64,000 nt of DNA. It comes from JBAOHV01 sp037045265 (GTDB lineage: Bacteria; Actinomycetota; Acidimicrobiia; Acidimicrobiales; Microtrichaceae). Every line of letters starts with the position of its first letter. Positions within the stretch are counted from its first letter, which is position 1. Under the pieces are notes generated by a model, which was not told the DNA's origin, searched no databases, and saw only the letters and a program-made list of their open reading frames with translations. Where the stretch lies: the NCBI GenBank assembly GCA_037045265.1, contig JBAOHV010000019.1:310001-374000 (forward strand), given 5' to 3'. This document shows, piece after piece, positions 16,921 to 25,960 of the stretch. Position numbers and translations under genes: made by a program.

Positions 16921-19683
16921 ATGCTCGACTCCCGCCAGCACGCCACGCTGGTACCCGCCGACCCGGCGCGCCACAGTTGCCTGGCCACGTGGTCGACCCC
17001 TTCCGACGACGTCTCCGTCGATCAGCTCCAGGCCGACGAGGAGCTCTTCCAGGTGCTCCTCCCAGGACCGGCCGGCCCCGAGCCGAGGCTCGTCGCGGCA
17101 CGGATGCACCGCATCGGCGACGTGCTGGACCAGTTGGTCGACGTCCCCCACGACGACCCGGTCGCCTCGCCCTCGGTGCGCGCGTGGAGCACCGTCGCCC
17201 GCGCCGCCCTCGACGTGGTGGCCCACGGGCGGATCCAACCGTCCTCATCTCCACACGGCTGGGACGAATGGGCTCCGGGGCCTTTGACCGAGGCTGACCG
17301 GGTGGTGCGGGCGGCGCTGGCCGGCTGGCTGCCTCCCGCGGCTCACTGCCACCCACTTGTCGGGTCGGGCGGTTCGCTCGTGGCCTCCGGAGCCGATGCG
17401 ATCGCCGACTTCTCGCGAGCGATCACCGATTCGATGCCACGCACCGCCGCCGCGGCCACGGTCTCGCGTCAACCTGCGTGGTGCCAGGACGACCCGGTCG
17501 ACGTGACAGCCCTGCGTTCGCACCTGCACGACCCGGAAGCAGCGACCCGCACCGTCGTCGGACTGCGGGTCTCGCTTCCCGACGCCGACGACCGGCCGTT
17601 CCGTGTCAGGCTCCAGGTCCGCGACGCCGAGGACCCGTCGCTCGTCGCGGAGGCCGACGACCTGTGGGCCGGCCGCGCCAGCGGTTTCGACCAGCAGGCC
17701 GAAGCCGACCTGCTGTTGGCCCTTCGTCGCGGCGCGCGGCTGTTCGCCCCACTCGGCGAACTGCTCGACCAGGCCCGGCCCAGCACCCTGGAGATCGACG
17801 ACGAGCACGCCATGGCCCTGTTCGGCCCGCTGGCGACCGACCTGGCCGGTGCCGGGATCGAGGTGCTCGTGCCTGCGGCCATGGCCCGCAAGGTCACGGT
17901 CAGGGCTCACGCCGAAGCACCACCCGGCGCTGGTGACCTCCCGGCCATGTTCGATCTCGCGACCATGTGTGAGCTGACGTGGCGCGCCACGCTCGACGGC
18001 GAGCCGCTGGACGAGTCGGAGCTGTCCGAGCTGGCCGCCGCCAAGCGGCCGCTCGTCAGGCTGCGGGGCGAGTGGGTGGTCGTCGACCCAAGCGTCGTGA
18101 ACAGGCTCGACCGTCGCGGCTCGCTGAGTGCCACCGACGCGCTCGCCGCCGCGCTCGGTGGCACGCTCACCCTCGACGACGAGACGGTCGAGGTGAGCGT
18201 CGGCGCGCCCATCGCCGAGCTTGCCGATCAGCTCCGCCGCGCCAGCCGCCCGAGGGAGCTGGCGGAACCGGCGGAGCTGACAGCCACACTGCGCCCCTAC
18301 CAGCGCAGGGGTGTCGCTTGGATGGACGAGATGGTGTCTCTCGGCCTGGGCGGCGTCCTCGCCGACGACATGGGTCTCGGCAAGACCATCCAGGTCATCG
18401 CGCTGCACCTTCACAGGGCCGACCGCCACGACGGACCGACCCTGGTGGTCTGCCCGGCATCGCTGGTCGGCAACTGGCAGCGCGAGCTCGCCCGGTTCGC
18501 ACCCGGTCTTCGCGTACACCGCTTCCACGGGACGGGTCGGAGCATCGGCGCGGTCGACGAGCACGACGTGGTCGTCACGACCTACGGCCTCGCCCGGCGC
18601 GACTCACAGGAGCTCGGTGGACGTCAGTGGGGGCTTGTCATCGTGGACGAGGCCCAGCAGATCAAGAATCCGAGCTCGGCCACCGCCAAAGCCATGCGAC
18701 GACTACCTGCGGTCGCGCGCCTGGCGCTCACAGGCACCCCGGTCGAGAATCGGCTGACCGAGCTGTGGGCGCTTCTCGACTGGACCACCCCGGGCCTGCT
18801 CGGCAGCCTCGAAGGCTTCCGGCGCAGCATCGCCATTCCGGTCGAACGAGACCGCGACCCCGAGACGACCGAGCGCTTCGCCCGCCTCGTTGCCCCGTTC
18901 CTCCTGCGCCGCCAGAAGGACGACCCCGAGGTCGTGCCCGACCTTCCACCAAAGACCGAGACCGACCACCCGGTCGAGCTCAGCGCGGAACAGGCCGGGC
19001 TGTACCGGGCCGTGGTCGAGGAGATCCTCGAGTCGATCGAACGGGCCGACGGCATTGCGCGGAGAGGCCTGGTCCTCAAGCTGATCACCGCTCTCAAACA
19101 GGTCTGCAACCATCCCGCCCAGTACCTGCACCAGCCGGGACCGCTCGCCGGGCGTTCGGGCAAGCTCGAGGTGTTCGACGACCTCGTCGTCGCGATCACC
19201 GACGCTGGCGACTCGACCCTGGTCTTCACCCAGTACGTCACCATGGGCAACCTCCTGCTCACACGGCTCGCCGAGCTCGGCATCGCGGCTGAGTTCCTCC
19301 ACGGCTCGCTCTCGCTGAGGCGGCGCAACGAGCTGGTCGACCGGTACCAGAACGGCGAGTTCCCCGTGTTCGTGGTCTCGCTCAAGGCGGGGGGAATAGG
19401 ACTCAACCTGACCCGCGCCACCCACGTGGTGCACTACGACCGTTGGTGGAACCCGGCCGTAGAACAACAGGCTTCCGACCGCGCCTGGCGCATAGGCCAG
19501 GACCGACCCGTCCAGATCCACCGGCTCATCTCCGAGGGCACCATCGAGGACCGGATCGCGGTGGTCCTGGAGCAGAAGCGAGCGTTGGCGAGCATGGTCG
19601 TGGGCAGCGGCGAGGCCTGGCTCACCGAACTGGACGACGCCGAGCTCGCCGATCTGGTCCGCCTGGGCGAGGCGGTCGGCTGA
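16921..19683 (+). CDS. SNF2-family DNA-dependent ATPase
   Basis: 920-aa protein of the RapA/HepA-like branch of SNF2 ATPases. A long N-terminal region of about 450 residues without clear motif is followed by the helicase core: LRPYQRRGVAWM, Walker A DDMGLGKTIQ (about residue 484), and Walker B DEAQ in VIVDEAQQIKNP. The C-terminal helicase half ends with GGIGLNLTRATHVVHYDRWWNPAVE and RAWRIGQ. Such proteins translocate on double-stranded DNA. TAGGCT, a possible -10 element, lies 8 bases before the ATG, which could mean a leaderless transcript. Its stop overlaps the start of the SWIM gene. Confidence 0.93.
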   Translation: MLDSRQHATLVPADPARHSCLATWSTPSDDVSVDQLQADEELFQVLLPGPAGPEPRLVAARMHRIGDVLDQLVDVPHDDPVASPSVRAWSTVARAALDVVAHGRIQPSSSPHGWDEWAPGPLTEADRVVRAALAGWLPPAAHCHPLVGSGGSLVASGADAIADFSRAITDSMPRTAAAATVSRQPAWCQDDPVDVTALRSHLHDPEAATRTVVGLRVSLPDADDRPFRVRLQVRDAEDPSLVAEADDLWAGRASGFDQQAEADLLLALRRGARLFAPLGELLDQARPSTLEIDDEHAMALFGPLATDLAGAGIEVLVPAAMARKVTVRAHAEAPPGAGDLPAMFDLATMCELTWRATLDGEPLDESELSELAAAKRPLVRLRGEWVVVDPSVVNRLDRRGSLSATDALAAALGGTLTLDDETVEVSVGAPIAELADQLRRASRPRELAEPAELTATLRPYQRRGVAWMDEMVSLGLGGVLADDMGLGKTIQVIALHLHRADRHDGPTLVVCPASLVGNWQRELARFAPGLRVHRFHGTGRSIGAVDEHDVVVTTYGLARRDSQELGGRQWGLVIVDEAQQIKNPSSATAKAMRRLPAVARLALTGTPVENRLTELWALLDWTTPGLLGSLEGFRRSIAIPVERDRDPETTERFARLVAPFLLRRQKDDPEVVPDLPPKTETDHPVELSAEQAGLYRAVVEEILESIERADGIARRGLVLKLITALKQVCNHPAQYLHQPGPLAGRSGKLEVFDDLVVAITDAGDSTLVFTQYVTMGNLLLTRLAELGIAAEFLHGSLSLRRRNELVDRYQNGEFPVFVVSLKAGGIGLNLTRATHVVHYDRWWNPAVEQQASDRAWRIGQDRPVQIHRLISEGTIEDRIAVVLEQKRALASMVVGSGEAWLTELDDAELADLVRLGEAVG

Positions 19684-20897
19684 TGACTGCACCCAGGCAG
19701 TTCGGAACGACCTGGTGGGGTCGGGCATGGCTGGACGCGCTCGAGGCAGGGGGCAGCAGCTACCAGAGCCGACTGCCCAGAGGTCGCAGCTATGCGCGGA
19801 AGGGTGCGGTCATCGATATGGAGCTCGCAGCTGGCCATGTGGCCGCTCGCGTGGTCGGCCGCAGCGGCGAGATCCACCGGGTCGATCTGGCTGTACGCCG
19901 TCTGGCACTCAGCGAATGGGAGCAGGTGGCGGACGCGATCGCCGGCCGGGCGGCCCACCTCGCCGCGCTGCTGGACGGCGAGCTGGATCCGGGGGTCGTC
20001 GACGACGCCGCTTCGGTCGAGATCGACCTGATCCCCCGTGCCGGCGACCTGCGTACCGACTGCACCTGCGACGACTGGGTCGAGCCGTGCAAGCACTCGG
20101 CAGCGGTCTGCTATCTGGTGGCAGAGGAGTTCGACCGCAACCCCTTCTCGCTGTTCCTCCTGCGGGGCATGACACGCGACGACCTGATCGCCATGGTCCG
20201 CGCCCGACGCGGCGACGAGTCCGACGTGGCTGCACCCGACGAATCGGCCCCGCAGCCAGGGATCGAAGCGGCTGAACTCTGGCAGGGCAGGACGCTCGAC
20301 TCCCCTCTCGGGCCGCCGCCGTTCGACCCACACCGACGAGGCAGCGACCTGCGACAACCCGGACGACGGGTGCCGTGGGGATCGACCCCGCCGGCCCGGT
20401 TCGGCATCGACGCCCAACGGGTCGACGAGTTGGCCGACGACGCGGTCGAGCGGGCCTGGCGGATGCTCGTCGACGATCGACCGTCCGGTCTGGCCGCGGC
20501 ACCGGCCGCCGATCTGGCGAGGAGGACCGTGACCGAACCCCGACGACTGACGGAGCTGGCTTCGCTGGCCGGGATCACCCCCGGCCGATTGAGGGCCTGG
20601 GCCGACGCGTGGTGGTCCGGTGGCGACGTCGCTGTGCAGGTCGTTGCCGATCCGACCTGCTGGCAGAGCGACCAGGATGCACTGGCTGCAGGCAGGGACC
20701 TGCTGGTCGAGATCGGCCACCCGCGCCGATCGATCTCGCTCAACTACGACAGCCTCCGGATGGCCGGCTCGGTGTGGTTGGCCATCGGGCCCGATGGCCG
20801 GTGGTACCGCCTGCAAGGCGCGGTGAAGCACCAGGACCTGCATCTGAGCACACCGCCGTCGTGGGACCTGCGCGAACTCGTGGAACCCATCGGCTGA
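19683..20897 (+). CDS. SWIM zinc-finger protein
   Basis: 404-aa protein. The N-terminus FGTTWWGRAWLDALE and RGRSYARKG is typical of bacterial SWIM proteins found beside SNF2 ATPases. The finger is CTCDDWVEPCKH (about residues 122-133), fitting CxCx(n)CxH. The C-terminal half is rich in charged residues and has no further motif. The ATG shares one base with the helicase stop (TGATG), so the two are made together and probably act on the same DNA substrate. Confidence 0.9.
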   Translation: MTAPRQFGTTWWGRAWLDALEAGGSSYQSRLPRGRSYARKGAVIDMELAAGHVAARVVGRSGEIHRVDLAVRRLALSEWEQVADAIAGRAAHLAALLDGELDPGVVDDAASVEIDLIPRAGDLRTDCTCDDWVEPCKHSAAVCYLVAEEFDRNPFSLFLLRGMTRDDLIAMVRARRGDESDVAAPDESAPQPGIEAAELWQGRTLDSPLGPPPFDPHRRGSDLRQPGRRVPWGSTPPARFGIDAQRVDELADDAVERAWRMLVDDRPSGLAAAPAADLARRTVTEPRRLTELASLAGITPGRLRAWADAWWSGGDVAVQVVADPTCWQSDQDALAAGRDLLVEIGHPRRSISLNYDSLRMAGSVWLAIGPDGRWYRLQGAVKHQDLHLSTPPSWDLRELVEPIG

Positions 20898-20949
20898 ACC
20901 GCCCCACGGAACGACCTCGGTGTGGAGTGGCGGCCCGACGAGGCCGAAC

Positions 20950-21846
20950 TCAGGCGGAGCTGAGCTCCAGTTCGAACCCCAGATCGAGAGGACGGGAACG
21001 GATGGCCGCCGACGACGACCGCCGCTCGACTCCGTCGGCCTCGAGCGACGCCACCGGAGTTGATCGCGAGGCCGCCGCCGACGCGATCACCACCCGTTCA
21101 GAGCGCTGTTCGACTCGCTCTGGCAACGCCACGACCGGGGCGACGCCGTCGCCGGTCGGTACGACCGCCACGATCGGGGCGTCGCCCTTGCCGGCGTAGC
21201 TGTCGACGTACTCCTGGCCCGACAGGTTGCGGATCTCGTACATGACCTCGTCGGTCAACTGGCGAAGGACCATGCGGTCGGAGCTGCGTGCCGCATACCG
21301 TCCAACGTCGATCGGCCGACCGAAACGGATGTGGACCCGGCGGAACGGCTTGGGTAGGCGGGCATCCGGCGGCTGCACCAGATCGCTGCCGATGATCCCG
21401 ACCGGGATGATCGGTGTGCCGGTGCGCAGGGCGAGCCGAGCGATACCGGTGTGGCCCTTGTGGAGCTTGCCGTCACGGGCACGGGTGCCCTCGGGATATA
21501 TGCCGAACAGCTCGCCGGCCTCGAGCACGGACGCAGCCGCGTCGAGTGCTCGCTTCGACGCGTCTCCACCCGAGCGGTCGATCGGGATCATCCCGATGGC
21601 AGGGAAGACGAACTTCGTCTTCCAGCTGTCCATGTACTCGGCCTTGCCGACGTAGGTCAGCCGCCGCCCCACAGCCAATGGCACGAAGAACGAGTCGAGC
21701 ACCGAGATGTGGTTCGGGGCGAGGATGGCCGGGCCCGTCGAAGGCACGTTGTCAAGACCCTCTGTAGTCACCCGCCAACAGAAGCGGAACGGCGGCGTGA
21801 GGACGAGTCGAGCAACGGCCTGCAACTGACCTGCCTCACGTTCCAT
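20950..21846 (-). CDS. plsC: 1-acylglycerol-3-phosphate O-acyltransferase (PlsC-like)
   Basis: Membrane-associated acyltransferase making phosphatidic acid or a related lipid. The 298-aa product has the catalytic NHxxxxD motif (NHISVLD), the glycerolipid-binding YPEGTRARDG, and the PVGIIGSDLV region. About 90 residues at the C-terminus are an unrelated polar extension. The start at 21846 (MEREAGQLQ) is chosen; an upstream in-frame start adds cysteine- and arginine-rich residues unlike the family. Confidence 0.9.
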   Translation of the reverse strand: MEREAGQLQAVARLVLTPPFRFCWRVTTEGLDNVPSTGPAILAPNHISVLDSFFVPLAVGRRLTYVGKAEYMDSWKTKFVFPAIGMIPIDRSGGDASKRALDAAASVLEAGELFGIYPEGTRARDGKLHKGHTGIARLALRTGTPIIPVGIIGSDLVQPPDARLPKPFRRVHIRFGRPIDVGRYAARSSDRMVLRQLTDEVMYEIRNLSGQEYVDSYAGKGDAPIVAVVPTGDGVAPVVALPERVEQRSERVVIASAAASRSTPVASLEADGVERRSSSAAIRSRPLDLGFELELSSA

Positions 21847-21981
21847 GGCTGCCGCTTCCCTTCCGTGTCCGACGACACACCGAGTGTAGGTCGCGGCCCG
21901 TGGACGCGAAGCGCAGTTGAGACGAGTATTCACAGGTTCGTAACGAAAGGTACAGCCGTACCGTCGACTGCCGGCGCCGAC

Positions 21982-23121
21982 TCAGCGCGCGCCCTCCACC
22001 GGGCGGGTGACGTCGACGCCCAACAGCGCTGCAGCCCGCGAGACTCCGCTGCCGGAACGGGCCGCGGCATCGATCGCTGCCACCGCAGCGGCCGTGTCCA
22101 GGTCGTCGTCGAGCGCCGCTCGGACCAGTTCGAGAGCGCCATCGCCGACGCCGGCTGCGACCCAGAGCCCGAGCCGCTCGGCCGCGTCGGGCATCAGCTG
22201 ATCGGTCCACTCCCAACTGTCGCGGTAGTGGTGCGAGACACAGGCCAGCCGGATGGCGCGGGGGTCCCACTTCTCGGCGAGGTCTGAGACGAACACCAGG
22301 TTCCCGAGCGACTTGGACATCTTCTCGCCGTCCATGCGGACCATCGCCTGGTGCATCCAGTGACGCACGAGCGGCTCACCGGTCGCAGCTTCCGACTGGG
22401 CCGCTTCGCACTCGTGATGGGGGAAGATCAGGTCCGATCCACCACCGTGCAGGTCGATCGTGGTGCCGAGCTCACGTAGGCAGAGCGCCGAGCACTCGAT
22501 GTGCCATCCGGGCCTACCCGGTCCCCACAGCGAGTCCCACGAAGGTTCATCGTGCAGGCTCGGCTGCCACAGGACGAAGTCGAGCGGGTCTCGCTTGTTC
22601 TTGTCATCGACGTTGCCGCCCCGCTCAGCTGCCTGGACCAGCATCTGCTCCCGGGTCAGGTTGCTGATCGAACCGAACGCCGGCCACTTGCGCACCTCGA
22701 AGTAGACGGCTCCACCGGCCTGGTAGGCGTAGCCCCGGTCGAGCACCATCCCGATGAACCCGCGGATGTCCGCGATCGCCGACGTCGCACGGGGCTCGGA
22801 CCACGCCGGCAGCATCTCCAGTCGCTCCATGTCGGCATCGAAGCGGGCCAGCTCGGAGGCTGCCAGGTCCAGGTAGTGCACACCGAGCTCACGGGCCTTG
22901 GGAAGGATCGAGTCGTCGACGTCGGTGATGTTGCGCACACAACGCGTGTCGTGGCCGAGGTCGCGCAACCGCCGCTGCAGGACGTCGTAGGTCAGGTATG
23001 TGGCGGCGTGACCCAGGTGGGTCGAGTCGTACGGCGTGATGCCGCACGTGTACATGGTGACGACGTGGTCGGCCGGCTCGAACGGGACGACGGAGCGTCT
23101 GGCGGTGTCGTAGAGGCGCAC
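21982..23121 (-). CDS. mshC: Cysteine:1-D-myo-inosityl 2-amino-2-deoxy-glucopyranoside ligase
   Basis: Ligates cysteine to GlcN-inositol in mycothiol synthesis, ATP dependent. It is a cysteinyl-tRNA synthetase paralogue of 379 aa. CGITPYDSTHLGHAATYLTYD is the MshC form; CysRS has CGPTVYD at this place. The zinc cysteine in WHIECSAL, GGGSDLIFPHHE and the KMSKS loop (EKMSKSLGN) are present. It lacks the long anticodon-binding extension of CysRS. It marks a mycothiol-producing actinobacterium. Confidence 0.92.
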   Translation of the reverse strand: MRLYDTARRSVVPFEPADHVVTMYTCGITPYDSTHLGHAATYLTYDVLQRRLRDLGHDTRCVRNITDVDDSILPKARELGVHYLDLAASELARFDADMERLEMLPAWSEPRATSAIADIRGFIGMVLDRGYAYQAGGAVYFEVRKWPAFGSISNLTREQMLVQAAERGGNVDDKNKRDPLDFVLWQPSLHDEPSWDSLWGPGRPGWHIECSALCLRELGTTIDLHGGGSDLIFPHHECEAAQSEAATGEPLVRHWMHQAMVRMDGEKMSKSLGNLVFVSDLAEKWDPRAIRLACVSHHYRDSWEWTDQLMPDAAERLGLWVAAGVGDGALELVRAALDDDLDTAAAVAAIDAAARSGSGVSRAAALLGVDVTRPVEGAR

Positions 23122-23136
23122 GGGCTGATCGGTCAG

Positions 23137-23793
23137 TCAGGCTGGCAGGCCGGTGAATCGGATCGCTACCCGGGTCTTGTACTTGACGTTGACCTGGAGC
23201 AGAACCGCAGCGAACGCCTCGATCGGCGCAGCGTTGGAGAGCTCACCAGCGTCCACGGCACGCAGGTCCGGGATGCGTGAGACGATGTCGATCGTGGTCG
23301 CAGTGGCTGACGGGTGATCGGAGCAGACCAGCACGTCGGACTCGACCGGGTGGTCGATGTCGCCCAGCTCCTTGGCGGGCACGTGGTGCATGGTCGCCGC
23401 CACGAGTGACCGCGGCACCGCCGCCTGGACAGACGCGGCGACCGAGCCTCGGGGAGGCACCAGAGGCTGGAACTCGTGACCGACCTTCGCCAGCGCGTTG
23501 GCCATCGAGATGACCACCTTCCCCTTCAGTTCGCGCTCGCACTCCTTGGCCGTGGCGGCGGCGGCGTCCCACGGCGTGGCGATGAAGACGACCTCGGCAC
23601 AGCTGGCGTCGTGGTTGGTGCCGGCGCTCAGCGACAGCTGACGGTCCGGCCACTTCTCGAGGATCCTGTCGACGACCTCGAGCGCCCGGTACTTGGACCG
23701 CGAACCGACGACCACGTCGAAGCCCGCCGAGGCCAGACGTGTGGCCAGTCCCCTGCCGGCCGGACCTGTTGCTCCGAGCACGCCGATCTTCAT
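23137..23793 (-). CDS. npdG: Coenzyme F420-dependent NADP oxidoreductase (NpdG-like)
   Basis: 218-aa enzyme that exchanges hydride between reduced F420 and NADP. The Rossmann motif GVLGATGPAGRGLATRLASAG is at the N-terminus. It is followed by VVGSRSKYRA (phosphate of NADP), VVFIATPWDAA, and ISMANAL, all typical of the F420:NADP oxidoreductase family. The ATG at 23793 places the Rossmann motif at residue 4. It lies 15 bases downstream of an intergenic break from mshC on the same strand. Confidence 0.88.
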   Translation of the reverse strand: MKIGVLGATGPAGRGLATRLASAGFDVVVGSRSKYRALEVVDRILEKWPDRQLSLSAGTNHDASCAEVVFIATPWDAAAATAKECERELKGKVVISMANALAKVGHEFQPLVPPRGSVAASVQAAVPRSLVAATMHHVPAKELGDIDHPVESDVLVCSDHPSATATTIDIVSRIPDLRAVDAGELSNAAPIEAFAAVLLQVNVKYKTRVAIRFTGLPA

Positions 23794-23831
23794 CCGGACA
23801 CTTTGGTCGCCCGGTTCCGGCGCCGCAACCA

Positions 23832-24581
23832 TCACCCCATCCATGCCGGGACCTTCCCCGGCTCGAACCAGACACGCTCGACGTGTCCCTCCGCGACGTC
23901 GCGGCGCATCGCCGCGACGAAGTAGTCGTCGATCTGGCTCGGGTAGCAGTGCCGTACCCGCTTCTGCGTCGATTCCGTGATCGGTCCGGACACGGGCACC
24001 GGATCGAGCTCGAGCCCGAGCGCTTCGAGCTGCGCATCCACCTGATCGGGTTCCATGTGCGACACGTAGGGCCTGTCCTCGTAGAAGCCGACCACCACGC
24101 CGAGCCTGTCGCGGACGGTCACCGCGGCGAGCGCGACGATCCTGTGGTCGACGTGTCCGCCGATGCCCGCAGGCACCAGCACCATCTCGGGGGAACCCTT
24201 CTGCGAGCCGACCAGCTGGACCAGCCAATCGCCGACCTGCGCCACCAGCGGCTCGACCGACAGGTCCGCTCCCGGATCGAGCAGGCGGTCACCTCCTGCG
24301 ACGACGCCCCATCGCAGCAGCGCCTCCTCCCATTCCGCGCTGCGCCACCGGTAGCCGAAGCGACGAGCCGACATGGTCTCCTCCAGCCGGCGCCACCGGC
24401 TGATCATCCCCGCACGCGAGCGTGTCGGATGAACCCAGTTGGTCCAGTTCGTCCGTCCGAACACGACCTCCACCGACACCTCACAGGATGACAGCACACC
24501 ATCGCGGAGGCTCTGGCCGAGCGACAGCGGCACGTCGTCGAAGTGTGGGGACACGACCGTCACGGCCGGGCGAGCTTTCAC
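23832..24581 (-). CDS. PIG-L family zinc deacetylase
   Basis: 249-aa metal-dependent amidase or N-acetylglucosamine deacetylase. The zinc site is seen as SPHFDD near the N-terminus and GGHVDH about 130 residues later. MshB and Mca of mycothiol metabolism belong to this family, and mshC is close by. However, the length and the WRRLEE central region do not settle which substrate is used. The GTG at 24581 (MKARPAVTVVSPHFDD) is preferred because earlier starts collide with the divergent MarR gene. Confidence 0.82.
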   Translation of the reverse strand: MKARPAVTVVSPHFDDVPLSLGQSLRDGVLSSCEVSVEVVFGRTNWTNWVHPTRSRAGMISRWRRLEETMSARRFGYRWRSAEWEEALLRWGVVAGGDRLLDPGADLSVEPLVAQVGDWLVQLVGSQKGSPEMVLVPAGIGGHVDHRIVALAAVTVRDRLGVVVGFYEDRPYVSHMEPDQVDAQLEALGLELDPVPVSGPITESTQKRVRHCYPSQIDDYFVAAMRRDVAEGHVERVWFEPGKVPAWMG

Positions 24582-24647
24582 CGCAGCGGAGTGTACGGGC
24601 ACGCAGGTCAGGGCAGTCAGGTCCGAGCAGGACGGGGTGGTTCGATC

Positions 24648-25127
24648 ATGGAGAGCGCCCGGTACGATCGGCAGGTGCAGCATTCACGCTCAGATCGAAG
24701 CGCGGACGCCGTACGTGCCGCAGCGCGTCTGGCGAAGGTCTCCGGCTCGGCACTGCAGGATGCCGACCTGACCCTCCCCCAGTACCGGGTACTCGTGTTC
24801 CTGGCGATCCGCGAACGGCCGGCGAGCCATGTCGCGAGCCTGCTGGGTGTCACCCCTTCGACGGTCACCTCGGTGGTCGATGGACTCGTGGCGCGGGACC
24901 TCGTCGCCCGGACCGCCGACCCGGCCGACCGGCGGCGGGTGGTGCTGTCGTTGACCGACGGCGGCCGGACGGCTGTGGAACGCGGCGACCAGGTCGTGGG
25001 CGCGGCCCTCGACCGGCTACTGGCGCGACTGGAGCCGACCGAGGCCGAACGGGCACTGGTAGGACTGGAGCTGCTCAATCGGGCGATGGAGCTCGCCCTG
25101 GACGAGCGATTCGGCACCGGGCGGTGA
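24648..25127 (+). CDS. MarR family transcriptional regulator
   Basis: 159-aa winged-helix regulator. The recognition region is ASLLGVTPSTVTSVVDGLVARDLV, followed by the wing DPADRRRVVLSLTDGG, both classical for MarR. TACGAT at 24663-24668 resembles a -10 element and sits 6 bases before an in-frame GTG at 24675. The true start may therefore be that GTG on a leaderless transcript. The stop overlaps the ABC ATPase start by 4 bases (GTGA), suggesting it controls that gene. Confidence 0.88.
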   Translation: MESARYDRQVQHSRSDRSADAVRAAARLAKVSGSALQDADLTLPQYRVLVFLAIRERPASHVASLLGVTPSTVTSVVDGLVARDLVARTADPADRRRVVLSLTDGGRTAVERGDQVVGAALDRLLARLEPTEAERALVGLELLNRAMELALDERFGTGR

Positions 25128-25942
25128 GCAACGGTACCGACACAGCAGGAGTCTCGCCGGTTCTGCGTCTGCGTGGAGTGGGACTCACCCGCGAAAGGCG
25201 AGACCTGCTCGATGGCATCGACTGGATCGTCGAAACGGGCCAGCACTGGGTGCTGATCGGAGCGAACGGGAGCGGCAAGACGTCATTGACCCGGATCGCG
25301 TCGCTCTACGACCATCCGAGTCGCGGGACCGTCGAAGTGCTCGGCGAGGAGCTCGGCTCGACCGACGTCCGCCTGCTGCGGCGCCGCATCTCGCTGGTCA
25401 GCCCGGCGATGGCCGACATGATTCGCCCGCAGTTGAGCGCCACCGACGTCGTCATGTGCGCCAAGTACGCAGCGCTCGAACCCTGGTGGCACGACTACGA
25501 CGACGCAGACCGGGCCCGCGCCACCACACTGCTGCAGGACCAGGGAGTCGGGTTCGCCGCAACCCGTGCGTGGGGGACGTTGTCCTCGGGTGAGCGCCAG
25601 CGTGTCCTGTTGGCCAGGGCGTTGATGACCGACCCCGGCCTGGTGCTGCTCGACGAGCCGACCGGTGGACTCGACCTGGGAGGGCGCGAGTTGCTCGTCG
25701 ATCGGCTCGACACCGTGGCGCGCGAACCCGGTGCAGCGCCGATGGTGCTCGTCACCCACCACGTCGAGGAGATCCCGCCGGCGTTCACCCACCTGATCGC
25801 ACTGGCACATGGGCGTGTTCTCGCTGCCGGACCGCTGGCCACCACCATCAGCTCCGCCCTGCTGTCGGAATGCTTCGGTCTCGACCTCGTGCTCGCCCGA
25901 CATGGCGACGGTCGTTTCGGCGCCAGGAGGGCGGCGATCTGA
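25124..25942 (+). CDS. ABC transporter ATP-binding protein
   Basis: 272-aa single ATPase domain with Walker A GANGSGKTSL (about residue 47), the signature LSSGERQRVLLARAL, Walker B LVLLDEPTGGLD and the switch histidine in VTHHVEEIP. It resembles the YlmA/ModF-like stand-alone ATPases. No permease or binding protein is adjacent, so the partner is unknown. The GTG start is coupled to marR. Confidence 0.88.
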   Translation: MSNGTDTAGVSPVLRLRGVGLTRERRDLLDGIDWIVETGQHWVLIGANGSGKTSLTRIASLYDHPSRGTVEVLGEELGSTDVRLLRRRISLVSPAMADMIRPQLSATDVVMCAKYAALEPWWHDYDDADRARATTLLQDQGVGFAATRAWGTLSSGERQRVLLARALMTDPGLVLLDEPTGGLDLGGRELLVDRLDTVAREPGAAPMVLVTHHVEEIPPAFTHLIALAHGRVLAAGPLATTISSALLSECFGLDLVLARHGDGRFGARRAAI

Positions 25943-25960
25943 TCCGGGGCCTGCGGGCCC

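Noticed and set aside
21982..23121. Cysteinyl-tRNA synthetase
   Set aside because: CGITPYD motif and lack of the long C-terminal anticodon region favour MshC.
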